Part shown: one piece after another, positions 42,733 to 56,150 of the stretch
Position numbering within the stretch: position 1 is the stretch's first letter
Layout: every line of letters begins with the position of its first letter
Source: Taxillus chinensis
Lineage: Eukaryota > Streptophyta > Magnoliopsida > Santalales > Loranthaceae
Reading direction: 5' to 3'
Length of the DNA: 64,000 bases
Assembly: GCA_023512835.1 (NCBI GenBank)
Contig: CM042085.1
Location: forward strand, 48,532,189-48,596,188
Program-made: the position numbers and the translations under genes
Notes under the pieces: generated by a model
What the model was told of the DNA's origin: nothing
The model's input: only the letters and a program-made list of their open reading frames with translations
The model's database searches: none

Positions 42733-45700
42733 TCCGTTGTCCTGAGGAGCATCTCTAGAATTCATTCTTTGGACCACTTGTAGTTGAAGATCAATCAAAG
42801 CAAGTGGATATACAATAGTGGATGCTCGGGACATATAACGGGTGATCGATCTCTGATCGTAAAGTTCTTGACAAACGAGGTCATCCGTATCATATGGCAG
42901 CAATAGTAAAGGTAAGACTGTGGGGTATGGCACTTTAACCAATAATTGTATCAATTAGTAAGGTTGCACTAGTCGAAGGTTTGAAGCATAATCTGTGAGT
43001 GTTAGTAATCTATGAGACAAAGGATTTCTGGTTTCCTTTATGTCCAACACACTGCGTAGTTAGGAAAACTTATCCGGAGATATTAAGTTATCCATATTAA
43101 GAGATGGGGACATATATTTAGTGGTCTTAAGAAATAATTCTTCTGATCTGTATACTTCCTCACTAAAGCATCAAATGAAGAAGTTGGCTATAGCACAGCG
43201 TTACGCTCATTTAAGTTTCAAAACTTTGTCTAAACTAGTGTCACTTGACTTGGTGAATGGTCTGCCCAAACATAAATACTCGGAGACTAACTACGTCGAG
43301 AATGCCAACTCGGCAGCGGACCAAGCATAGCTTTAGAGCAAATAAGTTAATTGAATAATTGCTCCGCTACTGACTTCTTCACTATGGACCTCTCTATGGT
43401 CCCATTTCGATTGCTTCTCTCTTGGTCGAGATATACCCTTATGGTTATCGATGACTTCACCGGTATACATGGGTGATGTTCCTAAGTCGAAGGATCAAAC
43501 CTTTGAACATCTTGTAGATCTCTTCAACTAGATAAGCAATTCACAAGGACTAAGCATTAAATGCATTAGGAGTGATCATGATACGGAATTTGACTTTTTT
43601 GATATGAGATCATATTGTTCGAATAGGGCATTTAATGTGAGTTCTCTTGCCCAGGACTTGACAACAAAATGGAGTTCTTTGGCGTAAGAATCGCACTTTA
43701 GTCGAAGGTGGTAGATCAATGTTAGTAAGGGCAAAGCTTCCTCTCGATCTATGGGGGAAGCTATGTCCATTGCATCTTTATGTTCGAGAATAGAACTCTT
43801 ATCGATCGGTTACCATGAAAACACCCTATGAGATGTGGAGAGGTAGGAATGTCAATCTCTCATTTCAAAGCCTTTGGGTGTGCTTGCTATGTGTTAAACA
43901 ACGACAAAGAGGCACTGGAGTAAATTTGAGCCAAAATCCAATGATGGGATCTTTATCGGATACTCGTTACACAGCAAGGCTTATCACAACTTCAATAGAA
44001 AATGTTTAATAGTTGAAGAATCTATCCATGTTGATTTTGATGAATCTAACCTTGATTGGTCAAGTATAGGATCTTCAAATTCAAATGTGTAGGATCATAC
44101 GGACACGATTGATTATTCTCGGCTCCAACATGTTCACTGCCCCTACTGCGATGAATCACGAGCAGCACCAAAGAAGCAGAAAGAAATGTCAGGATGATGC
44201 TTCGAAGATTCGGACTCGGGACTTCCACTCAACTCGGACCAATTGATACGGACATCGAAAACACTAGAGAACCTTCGAGTTCATCCGACCGTTAATACGA
44301 AAGTCACGGTGCCAAAGAACCTCAATGTACTTAAGGCTGACCATCATACGGATACCTTTGGCCCGGAAGTAGCTCGACCAGCCGATATACATGATCCACC
44401 CAATGCGGCGAGCTTCAAATCATTGAATATTTACCTCCACTTACGCAACTATAGGTGGACTCGAAATCACCCATCTGATCAAGTGATTGGTGATCCTAGT
44501 GTTAGAGTAAAACGAGGGCAGCCACCTCCAACTTGTGTCTCTACTCTTGTTTTCTATCACGGATAGAGCCAAAGGTGGTGGATGAAGCCCTTTAAGATTC
44601 AAAGCTGGATGAGGCAGCTATGCAAGAAGAGCTTAATCGATTCAAGAGGAATGAAGTGTGGACGTTAGTACCAAGGCCGAAGTCTCAACAAGTCATAGGA
44701 GTCAAATGGGTGTTCCAGAACAAACTTGATACAGACGGAATAGTAATCCGGAACAAAGCTCAACTGGTAGCCAAAGGTTATCGACAAGAAGAAGGTATAG
44801 ACTATGATGAGACCTTTGCTCCAGTAGCTAGACTTGAAGCAATCCGAATGTTTCTGGCGTATGCATCCTATGAAAACTTCACAGTTTATCAAATGGATGT
44901 CTATTTTTAAGAGCGCTTTTCTTAATGGAGATCTTCAAGAGGAGGTTTATGTTGAACAATCTCTGGGCTTCGTTAAACACAAGGTTGAACATATGGTATA
45001 TAAACTACGGAAAGCCTTGTATGGGTTAAAGCAAGCTCCAAGAACCTGGTACGACATCTTTGTTGGAATTCTTGCTTGAACATAACTTGGAAAAGGGAAG
45101 ATTGACACCACATTATTTCTACGGAAAGAGAAAGGTCATTCTTTGATCGTACAAATTTATGTGAATGACATTATTTTCGGATCATCTAATCCGAAGCTTT
45201 GTGAAGAGTTTGCGAAGTTGATGACTGGCAAGTTTGAAATGAGCATGATGGGAGAATTATCGTACTTCTTTGGAATAAAAGTTAAACAAATGAAGGATGG
45301 AATCTTCATCAACCAAGCTAAGTACACACGGGACTTAATCAAGAAGTTCGGAATGTAAAACTCAACTCCCATGAAGAATCCCATGCCAGTCAGTGCCAAA
45401 TTAGATCCTGACCTTAACGGAAAATTAGTAAATGTGATTGAATAAAGAGGTATGATAGGATCATTACTGTATCTTCAGCAAGTCGCTCGGATATCATGTT
45501 CACAACCTGCATATGTACAAGATATCATGCGAATCCTAAAGAGTCGCACATGCTTCATGTTAAACGGATATTACGGTATCTTAAAGGGACTGTGAATTTG
45601 GGACTTTGGTATCCAAAGGAGTCCAACTTCTATTTATTGGGATACTCGGATGCTGATTTTGTTCAGGTGTTGCATCGATAGGAAGAGCACTAGTGGTACT

Positions 45701-46106
45701 TGTCAATTCCTTGGAAATGAGTTGATTTCATGGTTTAGTAAGAAGCGGGAATTCCTTATCAACCCTTGTCTCTTGAGGCGGAATATATAGTTGTTGGGAG
45801 TTGTTGCGCATAACTTCTCTGGATGCAAAGTCAACTTATTGACTACGGTTTTAACATGACGTCCGTTTCTACTATCTTGCAACAATACCAAGGCAATTCT
45901 TCTATCAACAATAATCCTTCATGCACCCAAAGACAAAGCACATTGAAGTCAGGCATCACTTGATCCAAGATCATGTTCTCAAAAAGAACATATCTCTCAA
46001 ACATGTTGCTACGGATGGTCAACTCAGACATACTTACCAAGCCCCTACCCGATGCAAGATTTTTGAACTACTCCTCAAATTAGGTATGCTTGACCTTTTC
46101 GTATAG
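42733..46106 (+). pseudogene. Pro-pol region of element D, heavily decayed
   Basis: Landmarks in order are an NSGCSGH-like protease remnant (42803-42845), the pre-integrase remnant with HLSFKTLSKL (43121-43330), the integrase start MDLSMVP-like (43384) and the core up to 43700, and the integrase end (43815-44230). RT runs 44620-45360, with [31 protein letters not shown] in pieces, and YVNDIIFGS: the first catalytic Asp of YVDD is changed to Asn. RNase H (45496-46106) has a degraded SDADF. Numerous indels leave no usable frame. Confidence 0.9.
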
Positions 46107-47793
46107 CTTCTCATTTATTCATTCAATAGTATTTCTTTAAGAACATGCATTGTGTTTCATGATGAGCGTTAAACACTTACTTGTTCATACTGCTGATCAT
46201 CTTTACTTGTGTCACGCATTGTGTTACGATAATTTTCTCATACTTTCATATGGGAGAATGCTTGCGTTTCCGATCAAGTCGCTTAAGCTAACATAATTAA
46301 AGATATATGAATAAAACCTCCTTAGGATTTCATGATTCCAATTTTCATCTCTCACCACATGTCAAATGCTTTTTCATATTGATTGCAATATTAACATGCC
46401 TGGTTAAAGAAATGAAATGGGTTAGCTCGGAATGCCTGGTGGATAAAATCATAGTTGTAGTCGATCAGCTTTAGAAGTGGAGTTTTCCCTCAAGGATAAA
46501 CAACAATTTCTCAAGATCTAAATGTTAAGCAGAAATGTCCATCGTGGGGATCGCATGGTATAAGGGGGAAAATGCTTTATCTATTATCCAAGTAATACCC
46601 CTTATATGTCTCATGACCTCTTTCCATTGTCTATCCGAGGGGGAGTCATTCTCGAGAGGATCACATGATCTAAGGGGGAGCAAAAACTTCATCTATTACT
46701 TCCGTAATAACCCCTAATATGTCTCGGATGCTCTACCCTATAACTCTCACTTTGGATCCGATCGGGCATGCATTGTTGAATCGGAATTGTGGCATGATTA
46801 AATGTTTTTGTTTCTTCAATCGTGCATTTTAATATAATAATCAATTGATTGTTTCTGGCATGTGTTCTTTAATCCATTCTTACTCATGAAGCTTAAGTTG
46901 GGTAACTCATATATAGTTAATTCATCTTAGCTACGTCGTTCAGCATGAAGGTTTCGCTATGTTGACCAATATGAACTTATGTGTTTCTTATCTGACATAT
47001 GCTTTGATTCCAGTAAAAATGATCCTTAACTCATATGTATGTCCCTCACTTCATTTTTAATGCATAGGTTCTGATTTTTCTTAGTTTGGATTATGCTGAC
47101 TTTTCGTATCTGTTTATATCCGTAATAATCCCAACCTGTTAAGTCTTCGTTCTTTTAGTTTATCTTTGTGAAGCTACGAGGTTCAGATTCTCTTTGCATT
47201 TTCACCGATAAATATCTTGTCCGATGTCTCGGATTTGAAGTGTTGTGGTACTTCTTTTCTTTTCAACTTCAAGACAGCAAAGGAATCTACTTTTTCTCTT
47301 ACAACACCTGTTTCTATGGACTCGGTCTATTTTTCATCCGGATACTCTTCTACGGATTATCTTTACTCAAATGAAAGTCGGTTCAATTCCTCCTAACTCT
47401 TGGAACTCTCAAATTGCGATAAACAAAGTATTATCTTACATCATGTATTTTTGAGGAGGGATAATGATGGTCCATTAAATGCACGTTTCGAGACGGATAA
47501 TTAGTCACTTCATTTTCCGAAAGAAGGCATACAACCATCATAAATGCTTGGTTATGCTGCCTCCACGTCATCTCTTTATTCAGAGGCACACACCTATCAA
47601 GTCTAATGAGATCATATTGTTAGGCGGTTCACTATTCATTTTGCTTAAACCCTAGACCGCTGACATCCACTGACCTGCTATATATATCATAAGCCTTCAT
47701 GCAAAGAGCGACTTATCACTCTCAAATTTCATAGTTGCTCTTCCTTTTCTCAAACCCTAAATTTCCTTTCCCTTCTCTGCATTCATTTCAAAT
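46107..47793 (+). other. Spacer between pol and the additional ORF of element D
   Basis: It contains TAAGGGG/CCCCTTA (46561-46567 and 46598-46604), GGGGGAG at 46639-46645 and TAAGGGGGAG at 46671-46680, each in the repeated module that ends in ATATGTCTC. About 47670-47793 is leader-like sequence (CATAGTTGCTCTTCC...CATTTCAA) just before the ORF start. Otherwise I see nothing coding. Confidence 0.7.
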
Positions 47794-50509
47794 GGCACCT
47801 AAGACTCGCTCTTTCCGGCATTAATCTTGGCCATCTGGTCGATTGGAACTCCATATCCAATCCTTCGGCGTGGTTCTTGGAACTTCACCCATTACTTGAA
47901 GCTAGCCACCTCTTGAACCTGGTCTCTCGATCCCGTTGATCTCCTCATCGATGATGTTGCTGAGTTCTACCGGACCATTCGCTGCACCACCGACTCCATC
48001 CGTTCCACCATTCGGGGTGAATCCATTATCATCACCCCAAACGTCCTTCGCAGCACTCTCAATCTGCCTTCCAGTCCTCATCAGCGCCCGGACCTAGAGC
48101 AAATGGCAGCTTCCATGGGCTGCACTTACAAAGGGAAGGAATATAAGGTGAAGTCCTTCCAGGGTCGCTACCGATGTATGGCGACCATCCTGAGCCGGTG
48201 TCTTCTGGATCGCACAAAAGCCCTCGACTCCATCCCGTATGACTTGCTTTTAGCGATGTACGGAGTTTTTAAGGGTCTCCCGATGGATTGGGGGACTTTC
48301 TTGTTCTGGCTGCTAAGGAACAACCCGAAGAATCAATCCTTTGGGTGGATCCTCAGCATTGTCTTCCGGCATCTTTGTCCATCCCACTTCAACGGACATG
48401 GTGTCATCCCCTTTCCCTAGGCCTTTTACCATCGCCATCTTATGCTTGATGGGAATCTGGTAGCCCGCTGGCCCTCTGCTGCTATCCGCCTCCTCTCTGC
48501 TCTGGAACAACAGGGTAGCTCGGTTGGTGACCCAGCCGACAGCTCTGCCCCCGAGGTCAGCTCTACCCACTGGTCCTCACAGATTCAGTCCGTAGCTGCT
48601 CCTTCCATCTTCTAAGGCTCCCAGAACAGCATTCTCGCTGTCCCATCTGAGTTTGCAGGGCCATCTCAGCCAAGTTATCCTCCGGCTGATACTCCAGCGC
48701 CTTCTACTGCTGATGTCCCCCACCCGATTCTCCCGATGTTGCTTCCTTGCTGATACTGCATTCTTTGCGGAAGTGGCTGATGTCCCTACCTCTCCTCCGT
48801 AAGCACCCTTACCCCCACTTCCTTAACCTCGAGACTACCTCAACCATATCCCTGCCGACACCATAATGGACCTATGGTTCCGTTTCAGCCTTGCCTGCAC
48901 AACCACCATCCCCGACAACGACCTCCGAGTGTATTACACTCGCCACACCAAATCCCCAGAGGAAATGATCATCTGGAATCTAGACCATGGCTTCCTTATG
49001 CCGGCCTCCATTCCAGATGTCCCTTTGTCGTTACCTTAGGACCGGCCCATGACGCACGGGTTCCTTCCTCTGCTGAGGCCTGGCCCTCTTCTCCTACTGC
49101 AGCAATCCCCATTGTTGACCTCTCTGGTCAAAGCGGTTCTGATGCTCCGGATGCCTCCGATGCTCCGGGTGGCCCCTCTGCTGCTGCTGACCAACCCCTC
49201 TCTCCAGCTGCTGACTCCTCTGCCCAATGCACTCCTGCACCTCTTCATGCGGGGGAGTCCTCCAAAGCCTCGGAGTTGGCGCTTGGACATGCCTCGTTTG
49301 GCACGGTTCACTCCGACACTGTGATCTCTGCACAGCTGGACCGGCACGCCCAAGCCCAGCGCGCCCAAATTGTTGCCATCGTCATCAAGGTCGATGCTCT
49401 CGGCGCCCAACTCCTCTCCGCCCTCACTGACTCTTCCACCTCCATTGAGTAGAAAATGGATCTCATCGCCTCTTCCATGTACTCACTGTCTACCTCTTTC
49501 GTGGACTTGGCACACACAATGGCTCGTCCTCCTACCGCTCCTCGGCGATCTGCCAAAATGGGGGAGAAAGTGCCATCTGATCCTCCTGCACCTTCCTCCG
49601 CTCCCCGGTAGCGGCATTCATCTACACTGCTTCCGGGAGTTCCTATCCCCAAATGCAGCCGCTTCTCTCAGCCCAGCTCCTCTAGTGCAACTCCTCCTTC
49701 GACCTCTCCATCTGTGGCTATCACCTTCATCCCATCATACGCGGAACGTGATCCACATGATGCGGATGGAAGTGTTTTTAATGAAATGACAAAGTATGCC
49801 ACTTCTACTACTGACCGAAGATGTTTGTGAGAAATGTATCCCTTCTCCCTTGAAGATATTCAGACTCTATGTTCTGAGAAGGGCCTGTTTACCACAGATG
49901 ACATAGACAACTTCTCTCGGGTGATAAAGATGGAGATGAGGTTGTTTCTGTCTCTGTATAAGGACTGACACTTGTCTGATGTCTTGCCGTGTTGGTCTAA
50001 GGGCTATCTTCCAAACGTAGCCCACATCTGGACCTTCATTGACGAAACTGCTGAGGACAACAAGCCATGGAAAAATATTTCCTCGGTCCTCATTCCGTAC
50101 CGGGTCAAGATGCCACACTTCACACTGATTGTCTTTTCGAGTCCGCAAAGCGGATGCTCTTGATTGATTCTCATCAAGTTGTGGATAACAAAGTTAGAAA
50201 GAATCAACTGGAACTACCGCGTCTTCGTCGACGAGACGATAAAGTAATTCGGGCTTTATGAAGAAATGGGTCAAATTCCTTTGGCTCCTACTAAAAAGTT
50301 AAAGGCGGCAATCTAGAGCAAGAAGCAAGTGCCTCAATAGCCCGATGGAGATAGCTGCGGAGCCTTTGTCTGTTTCTTCATCAAGTCTTTCATAAGGGTG
50401 GATGAAGACTTGAACATCATCCACGACTACACGATAGAGCAGGACAATGGAGCTTCGAGAGAAGGCAACAATAATGATCTTCAAGTATAGTAAGCCTTAC
50501 GTACCTTAA
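47794..50509 (+). pseudogene. Additional ORF of element D: transposon-protein domain, linker, Ulp1-like protease; broken
   Basis: The start is ATG 47794-47796, by alignment with MASQ of B, and the end is TAA 50507-50509 after MIFKYSKPYVP. A frameshift occurs after about 10 codons and another after SRSR. The N-terminal domain is readable at 48103-48420 (MAASMGCTYKGKEYKVKSF, DSIPYDLLLAMYGVF). The linker (48874-49452) contains IPIVDLSGQ (49105-49131) and PAPLHAGESSKA. The protease part shows FIPSYAERDPHDADGS (near 49730), MPHFTLIVF with the histidine (near 50107), LLIDSHQVVD with the aspartate, and DGDSCGAFVC with the cysteine, preceded by CAA and a TAG stop. It has the same gene order and end as B, so the gene is ancestral to the family. 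Confidence 0.82.
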
Positions 50510-50642
50510 TGTAAAATTCTTGTATCAAGGCTGAATTGTACTTTTGTTGCTAACTTAATGGAATATGAAAGTTATCTTTATTTCTATATGTTATCTTTTT
50601 GCTTCGCTTACCAGATCAGATTACAAAGGGTTTTGTCATATC

Positions 50643-50657
50643 CATATTGGGGGAGAT
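50643..50657 (+). other. Polypurine tract of element D
   Basis: CATATTGGGGGAGAT abuts the 3' LTR. It is the same tract as in A, B and C. Confidence 0.85.
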
Positions 50658-52051
50658 TGTTGGATCAAGCCTAGAATTTGGATGATGCGGATAAAACCCT
50701 ATGTAATTTGATTTGAAAAATTTCATGTTTATTCTTAAGTTGTTGCAGATGATATGATCTTAATCCAGACCTTCACTCGTGAGAGAAAATCTAATGACAG
50801 GATACATAATCCTGATCCGGGTCATCATAAGTGTTGTCAAACACTTGGTAAATAACCAAGTCTTCATACGGAATAAGGATCACTCGTGCGGACCAAATGC
50901 TTAAAGCTACGGACTAAGGAATCCACATCTAACACTTTAATGGACTAAGTCAAATAGATGCGAAATAAGGATCCTAGTCTACATCCAGCACGTTGTAAGA
51001 GACAGTTATCACGGAATAATAAGCTAACTCTTCTACTCAAGTGGACTAAGGACAAGGAGACACGGAGTAAGAAATCTGAGTCTTTTATACATGCGGAGTA
51101 AGGAACGACTTGTGCAGAATAAGGACCCAAGTCCTTTATTCGTGCGGAGTAAGGAAAATAGATGCAGAGTAAGGAATCCAAACCTTTTACTCATGCGGAG
51201 TAAGGAAGCACTGATACGGAGTAAGCCATCCGGACCTTTTAACTCATGCGGAGTAAGGAACTCATGCTGAGTAAGGAACTCGTGTGGAGTAAGGAAACGT
51301 TGATACGGAGTAAGCTCTCCGGGCTTCTTATTCATATGGAGTAAGGAAGCGCTGACACAGAATAAGGATTCCAGTATCAAACTGACACGGAGTAAGCAAC
51401 TACTGACATGGAGTAAGGATCCGAGCTTCATTAACACGGAGTAAGGAACTTTATGACGGATTAAGAAGACGCTAAAACTTTTCAAAGTCGTTAGCTCGCT
51501 GTGTCCCGATGTAAGATAAACTCGTTGAAAACCTAAAACATCTTACATGTGGATCACACGGATATGTGGACATAACTTTAATTGCACTTGGAATCATGCA
51601 AAGTAATTCAATGTTTAAGAATCCAAGATCTTGAGCTCCACATCCGCAACAATCAAGGCAGAGAGATTTTCGAGGAACAGTCAATACTGCACGTTGCTTG
51701 GAAGAACAAGTACCAAGGATGTTTTTAATGGATGGCTATATATATTAACACTTGTATATTTTCATAACAAGTGCATACATGTATAAGAGCTTATAGAGAT
51801 TATATTGGCTATTGTGTGAGTCATTGTAAACAGAGTGTAAGACAATTGTTCAGTAGATTGAAAAGCATCATTAGCTTTAATCTGCTATATTTTGTTGCAA
51901 TTATCTCTTGATAATAAAACTATTACTTCCACTATCTGGTTATCTTCTGCATTGATTTTATCTTTTAACCAGATAAGTGTTGTGCCAGTGACGAGCAAAG
52001 AGTTTTCGATTAGAGCCTATTCACCCCCCTCTAGGCTCCCAAGGACCAACA
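50658..52051 (+). repeat. 3' LTR of element D
   Basis: It runs from TGTTGGATCAAGCC to GGACCAACA (1394 bp). The array of CGGAGTAAGGAA units spans about 51050-51450, a TATA candidate lies at 51737-51746, AATAAA at 51913-51918, and the GAGCCT...AGGCTC hairpin just before the end. The 5' LTR of D is outside the window to the left. The following bases CTTAC are probably one copy of its target duplication. Confidence 0.94.
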
Positions 52052-53226
52052 CTTACACTCTGTTTATAATGACTCACACACTAGCCAATATAATCTCTAA
52101 GAGCTTTTGTACATGTACGCGCTTATATGAAAATATACAAGTGTTAATATATATATAGCCATCCGTTAGAAACATTCTTGGAACTTGTTCTTCCAAGCAA
52201 TGTGCAGCATTGACTGTTCCTCAGAAATCTCTCTGTCACAGTTGCTGCGGATGTGGAGCTCAAGATCTTGGGTCTTTAAACTTTGAATTACTTTGCATGA
52301 TTCCAAGTGCAATTAAAGTTATGTCCACATATCCGTGTGATCCACGTGTAAGATGATTTAGGTTTTCAACGAGTTTGTCTTACATCGGGACACGGCAACC
52401 TGACGACTTTGAATGCGAGGTTGATAAGTTTGAGTAGCGTCTTCTTAATCCGTCGTAAAGTTCCTTACTCCATGTTAATGAAGCTTGGATCCTTACTCGT
52501 GTCGTTAATTGCTTACTCTATGTCGGTTTGATCCTCGAAATCCTTATTTCGTGTCGGCGCTTCCTTATTCCGTGTCGGCGCTTCCTTACTCCGTATTAGT
52601 GCTTCCTTACTCCGCACGAGTTCCTTAGTCCGCATGAGTTAAAAGGTCCAGATGGCTTACTTTGTATTAGCGCATCCTTACTCCACTTGAGTAAAAGGTT
52701 CGGATTTCTTACTCCGCATCTCTTTTCCTTACTCCGTGCGAATAAAGGACTTGGGTTTTTATTCCGCGCAAGTCGTTCCTTACTCCTCATGTATGAAAGA
52801 CTCGGATTCCTTACTCTGCGTCTTCATGTCCTCGGTCCGCTTGAGTGAAAGACTTAGCTCTTGATTCCACGATAACGTTCTCTTACTCCATGTGAGATGT
52901 AGTCTGGGGATTCTTATTTCGCATCTATTTAACTTAGTCCATTTCAAGTTTAAGATGTGGATTCCCTAGTTTGTAACTTTGAGTACTTAATTTGCACGAG
53001 TGACCCTTATTCCGTATGAAGACTTGGTTATTTACCAAGTGCTTGATGACACTCACGATGATCTGGATCAAGATTATGTATCCTGGCCTTTGCTTTTCTC
53101 TCACGAGTGAAGGTCCGGATTAAGATCATATCTTCTGCAACAACTTAAGAATAAACATGTAATGTCTCAAATCAAATTATACGGGGTTTTATCCGCATCA
53201 TCCAAATTCTAGGCTTGATCCCACAA
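52052..53226 (-). repeat. LTR fragment E of the same copia family, target of element D
   Basis: Reading the minus strand, it starts TGTGGGATCAAGCC at 53226 and proceeds through the repeat array (52430-53020) and TATA candidate (about 52147-52160). It is cut at 52052 in the R region, where D is inserted. There is no polypurine tract to its right, so it is either a solo LTR or the 5' LTR of an older element whose remainder lies left of the window. Confidence 0.88.
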
Positions 53227-53532
53227 ATATCAAAGCTTAGGATATTTTTATACCTTTAAGTAAATTTGATTTTTCAACTTTAACCCAAAAAAAATCCTAG
53301 AATGAAGTGAATTGAATTTTGAACTTTTACAAAGAACTTAAAAAATAAAAAACAAAACAAAATGTTTTAAAAAAAAAAAAAAAAACAAAATGAAAAAATA
53401 ATAATGAAAAACAAAAAGAGATCAAAGACCAATTATTTACCCAAGCCCAACAAATCAAGTCGAAGGACTTTTGCAAAGATAATGGAAAAACCAGTCTAAG
53501 ACTCACCCGCAATCACAAACTATGGTAAGTGA
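53227..53532. other. AT-rich spacer between LTRs E and F
   Basis: About 300 bp with a poly(A)-like run near 53370-53386. I recognise no gene, LTR or RNA in it. Confidence 0.5.
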
Positions 53533-53945
53533 TGTTGAATCGAACCTGGAATTTGAAAGATGCAAATTAAACCCTATGTAATTTAATTTGAGATCTCTCA
53601 TTTCTTTATCTATAACAATGTTGTAGAAGATAAGCCTAAAATGACAAACTCGATTAACTCGTGAGTGATACGTAAAGGACAGAATACATAATCTTGATTC
53701 GGATCATTGTGAGTGTTGACAAATGACTCGGTAAATAACTGAGCTATCACAAGATATAGAGTAAGGAACGTTAACGCGGACTAAGGACAAGAAGACATGG
53801 AGTAAGCACCTGAGTCTTCCACTTGGCCGAACTAAGGACAAGAAGGCACGGATTAAGCATTCGAGCTTTATACTTGCATGGAGTAAGGAATCGTTAATAC
53901 GGAATAAGGATCCGAGTACTTAACTAACAAGGAGTAAGCAACTAT
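53533..53945 (+). repeat. LTR F, left part (copia family related to A-E)
   Basis: TGTTGAATCGAACC at 53533 is a variant of the family LTR start. CTATGTAATTTAATTTGAGAT and the CGGAGTAAGGA array follow. It is interrupted after ACTAT (53941-53945) by the 5.7 kb element and resumes at 59644. Confidence 0.85.
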
Positions 53946-55009
53946 TATTGGACCCCATTTTATTTGAGTTGGACATACACATTCATTTTCTGCTTTAAAC
54001 TTTGTTAATCATTTTGTATAGTTAAAAAAAGAGACATGACCGTCGATTCGAATGGAGATTTTAATGACTTCTTTAAAAAGGCTTTTAAATACTAAAAATC
54101 TAGTCACAAGTGATAGAGAATCAAATTCCAAGATCAGCACCTTCGACCATGCTTAAATCCGAGGTCAAACGAAAAAGTTATGATCGAATCGTATTTGGAC
54201 CGTAACGATGGTCAACTAGCGGCCAATATTCAAAATGACACTCCGGATCAGGTCACGAACCTCATTTTCTTAATCTTCTCATCATTATGAGAATTTTGAT
54301 GTATATATTGCCTATATTCGCTCACAGAACTTATTTTAGGAAAAAAATAAAAAAAATATATTTATTCAGTAATAAAGCAGTTTTGGGACGCACAATACAG
54401 GTTTGGCGCAGAAACAAAACCATTTTAAAAAAATGACACGAGTCACTCGTCATGATGTCCCAAGTTCAAAAATAATTTTCTTGAATTTTTTTTAAAAATT
54501 GACCCTGTCACGCACCGAATTTCCAACCCGAGGAAAAATGGTACATGACTCCCCTTTACCCACTCGGTGGGCAAGGGGTTGGGATAAAATAACTCCACAC
54601 AGGGCTCAAACCCCCACTATAGATATTCAGAAAGACCAAACCATATATCTTTATTCAAATTAAAATATAATAATCAATTATAAACCAGATAATAGGTGTT
54701 TACAAACCAAACATGCCTTTATTACAATTAAATTTCCCCTTATAATATCTCCCCATTGGGATTACAAAGGTCCCATAAAAATAACCACAACATAATATTA
54801 AACGAAGCAATAAAGCATAACTGCCTTCCCACCTAACGCCTGTAGGTTCCTGAAAAGTAAACAAAACACAACGGGAGGGGTGAGCAACCACATGTCAGTA
54901 GGGATCATGTCTCCCCAACCCATCCCATGCTCCTAACATCTACATGTTGACGTGCACGAGTGCAGTGTCGTGGCAATACTATACAGACAGGCCATAATCA
55001 ACATTCATA

Positions 55010-55415
55010 CACAAACAAGCCACATCAACAGGTACAACTATTGCCACAGCCACACAGGCTCCATAACCAGCCATGGGCTTCCACAGCCATCGGGCTCCAT
55101 AACCAGCCATGGGCTTCCACAGCCACCGGGCTCTATAATCGGCCTCGAAGGCTCCAGTCACACAGGCCCCAATCTCAGCCACACAGGAATACAATCAAGC
55201 ACATAGCATACATCTCAGCTACACAGGCATTCAATTAAACACATAGCATGTATCTCATCCACATAGGCATACAATCAAACATATAGCATGCATCTCAGCC
55301 ACACATGCATAAAATCGAACACATAACATGTATCTCAGTCACACAGGCATAAAATCAAACACATAACATGCATCTCAGCCACACAGGCATAAAATCAAAC
55401 ACATAGCATGCATCT
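55010..55415 (-). repeat. Minisatellite of about 40 bp in the second gypsy-type solo LTR
   Basis: Six or more units of GCATGCATCTCAGCCACACA plus GGCATAAAATCAAACACATA lie at 55195-55415. They are preceded by shorter GGCTCCATAACCAGCCATG units. Homologous to, but longer and more regular than, 15405-15720. Confidence 0.88.
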
Positions 55416-55648
55416 GGATCAACAATCATTATATCAAGTATATTTCTCCCTTGGAAACCCCAAGGTTTCCCATGTGATCCTACAGCGGAATGAAGCCTAA
55501 CGAACCACAGACATCCCAACGGCCTCTAAGGCCCACTGCCCCGCAACGAACCCCGAGAGTTCCCATACCCCGGACTCAACATCAGAATTAAACGAAACAT
55601 GCCATTGAAGGCCAACATCCATATAGGAGATCACACCTATATGGATTT

Positions 55649-55651
<3 letters not shown>

Positions 55652-55700
<49 letters not shown>
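55652..55700. repeat. (AT)n microsatellite
   Basis: About 24 AT units. The first LTR copy has only a short AT run at the same place (about 15931-15950). Confidence 0.95.
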
Positions 55701-55706
<6 letters not shown>

Positions 55707-56150
55707 ACGACAATACTCTACAAATCATCCACCATAGGGCCTAACCCCGGAATGGGTATCGGAAGAGACAGAACCCCTACCTTAGAAGGATCCTTCACAC
55801 TTTTGCTTCCACGCCAAACGCCGTCCAATCACGGGAACCACCACGGCAGCCACGATCAGGAGCTCTCTCTCCCAATCTCCCTCTCTCTCTCTCTTCGTAA
55901 TGGCTGCGGCGGATGAATCCTAAAACCCCAACACAAGAGGGCTTCACCTCCTTATATAGACACCACAACATCAAAACAATGTGGTTTTGATTAAGTGAAC
56001 CCCATCATCAAAATGACGTAGTTTTGCTTAAAGAAACATGTATCAACCTTCCTGCTTCCACATAGGACAAAATACCCACAATTCGAACATGGTCCTTTAC
56101 GAAAAGATTATCAGCATAACAAAACGAAGAAGACAGTGCAAAAACATGGT

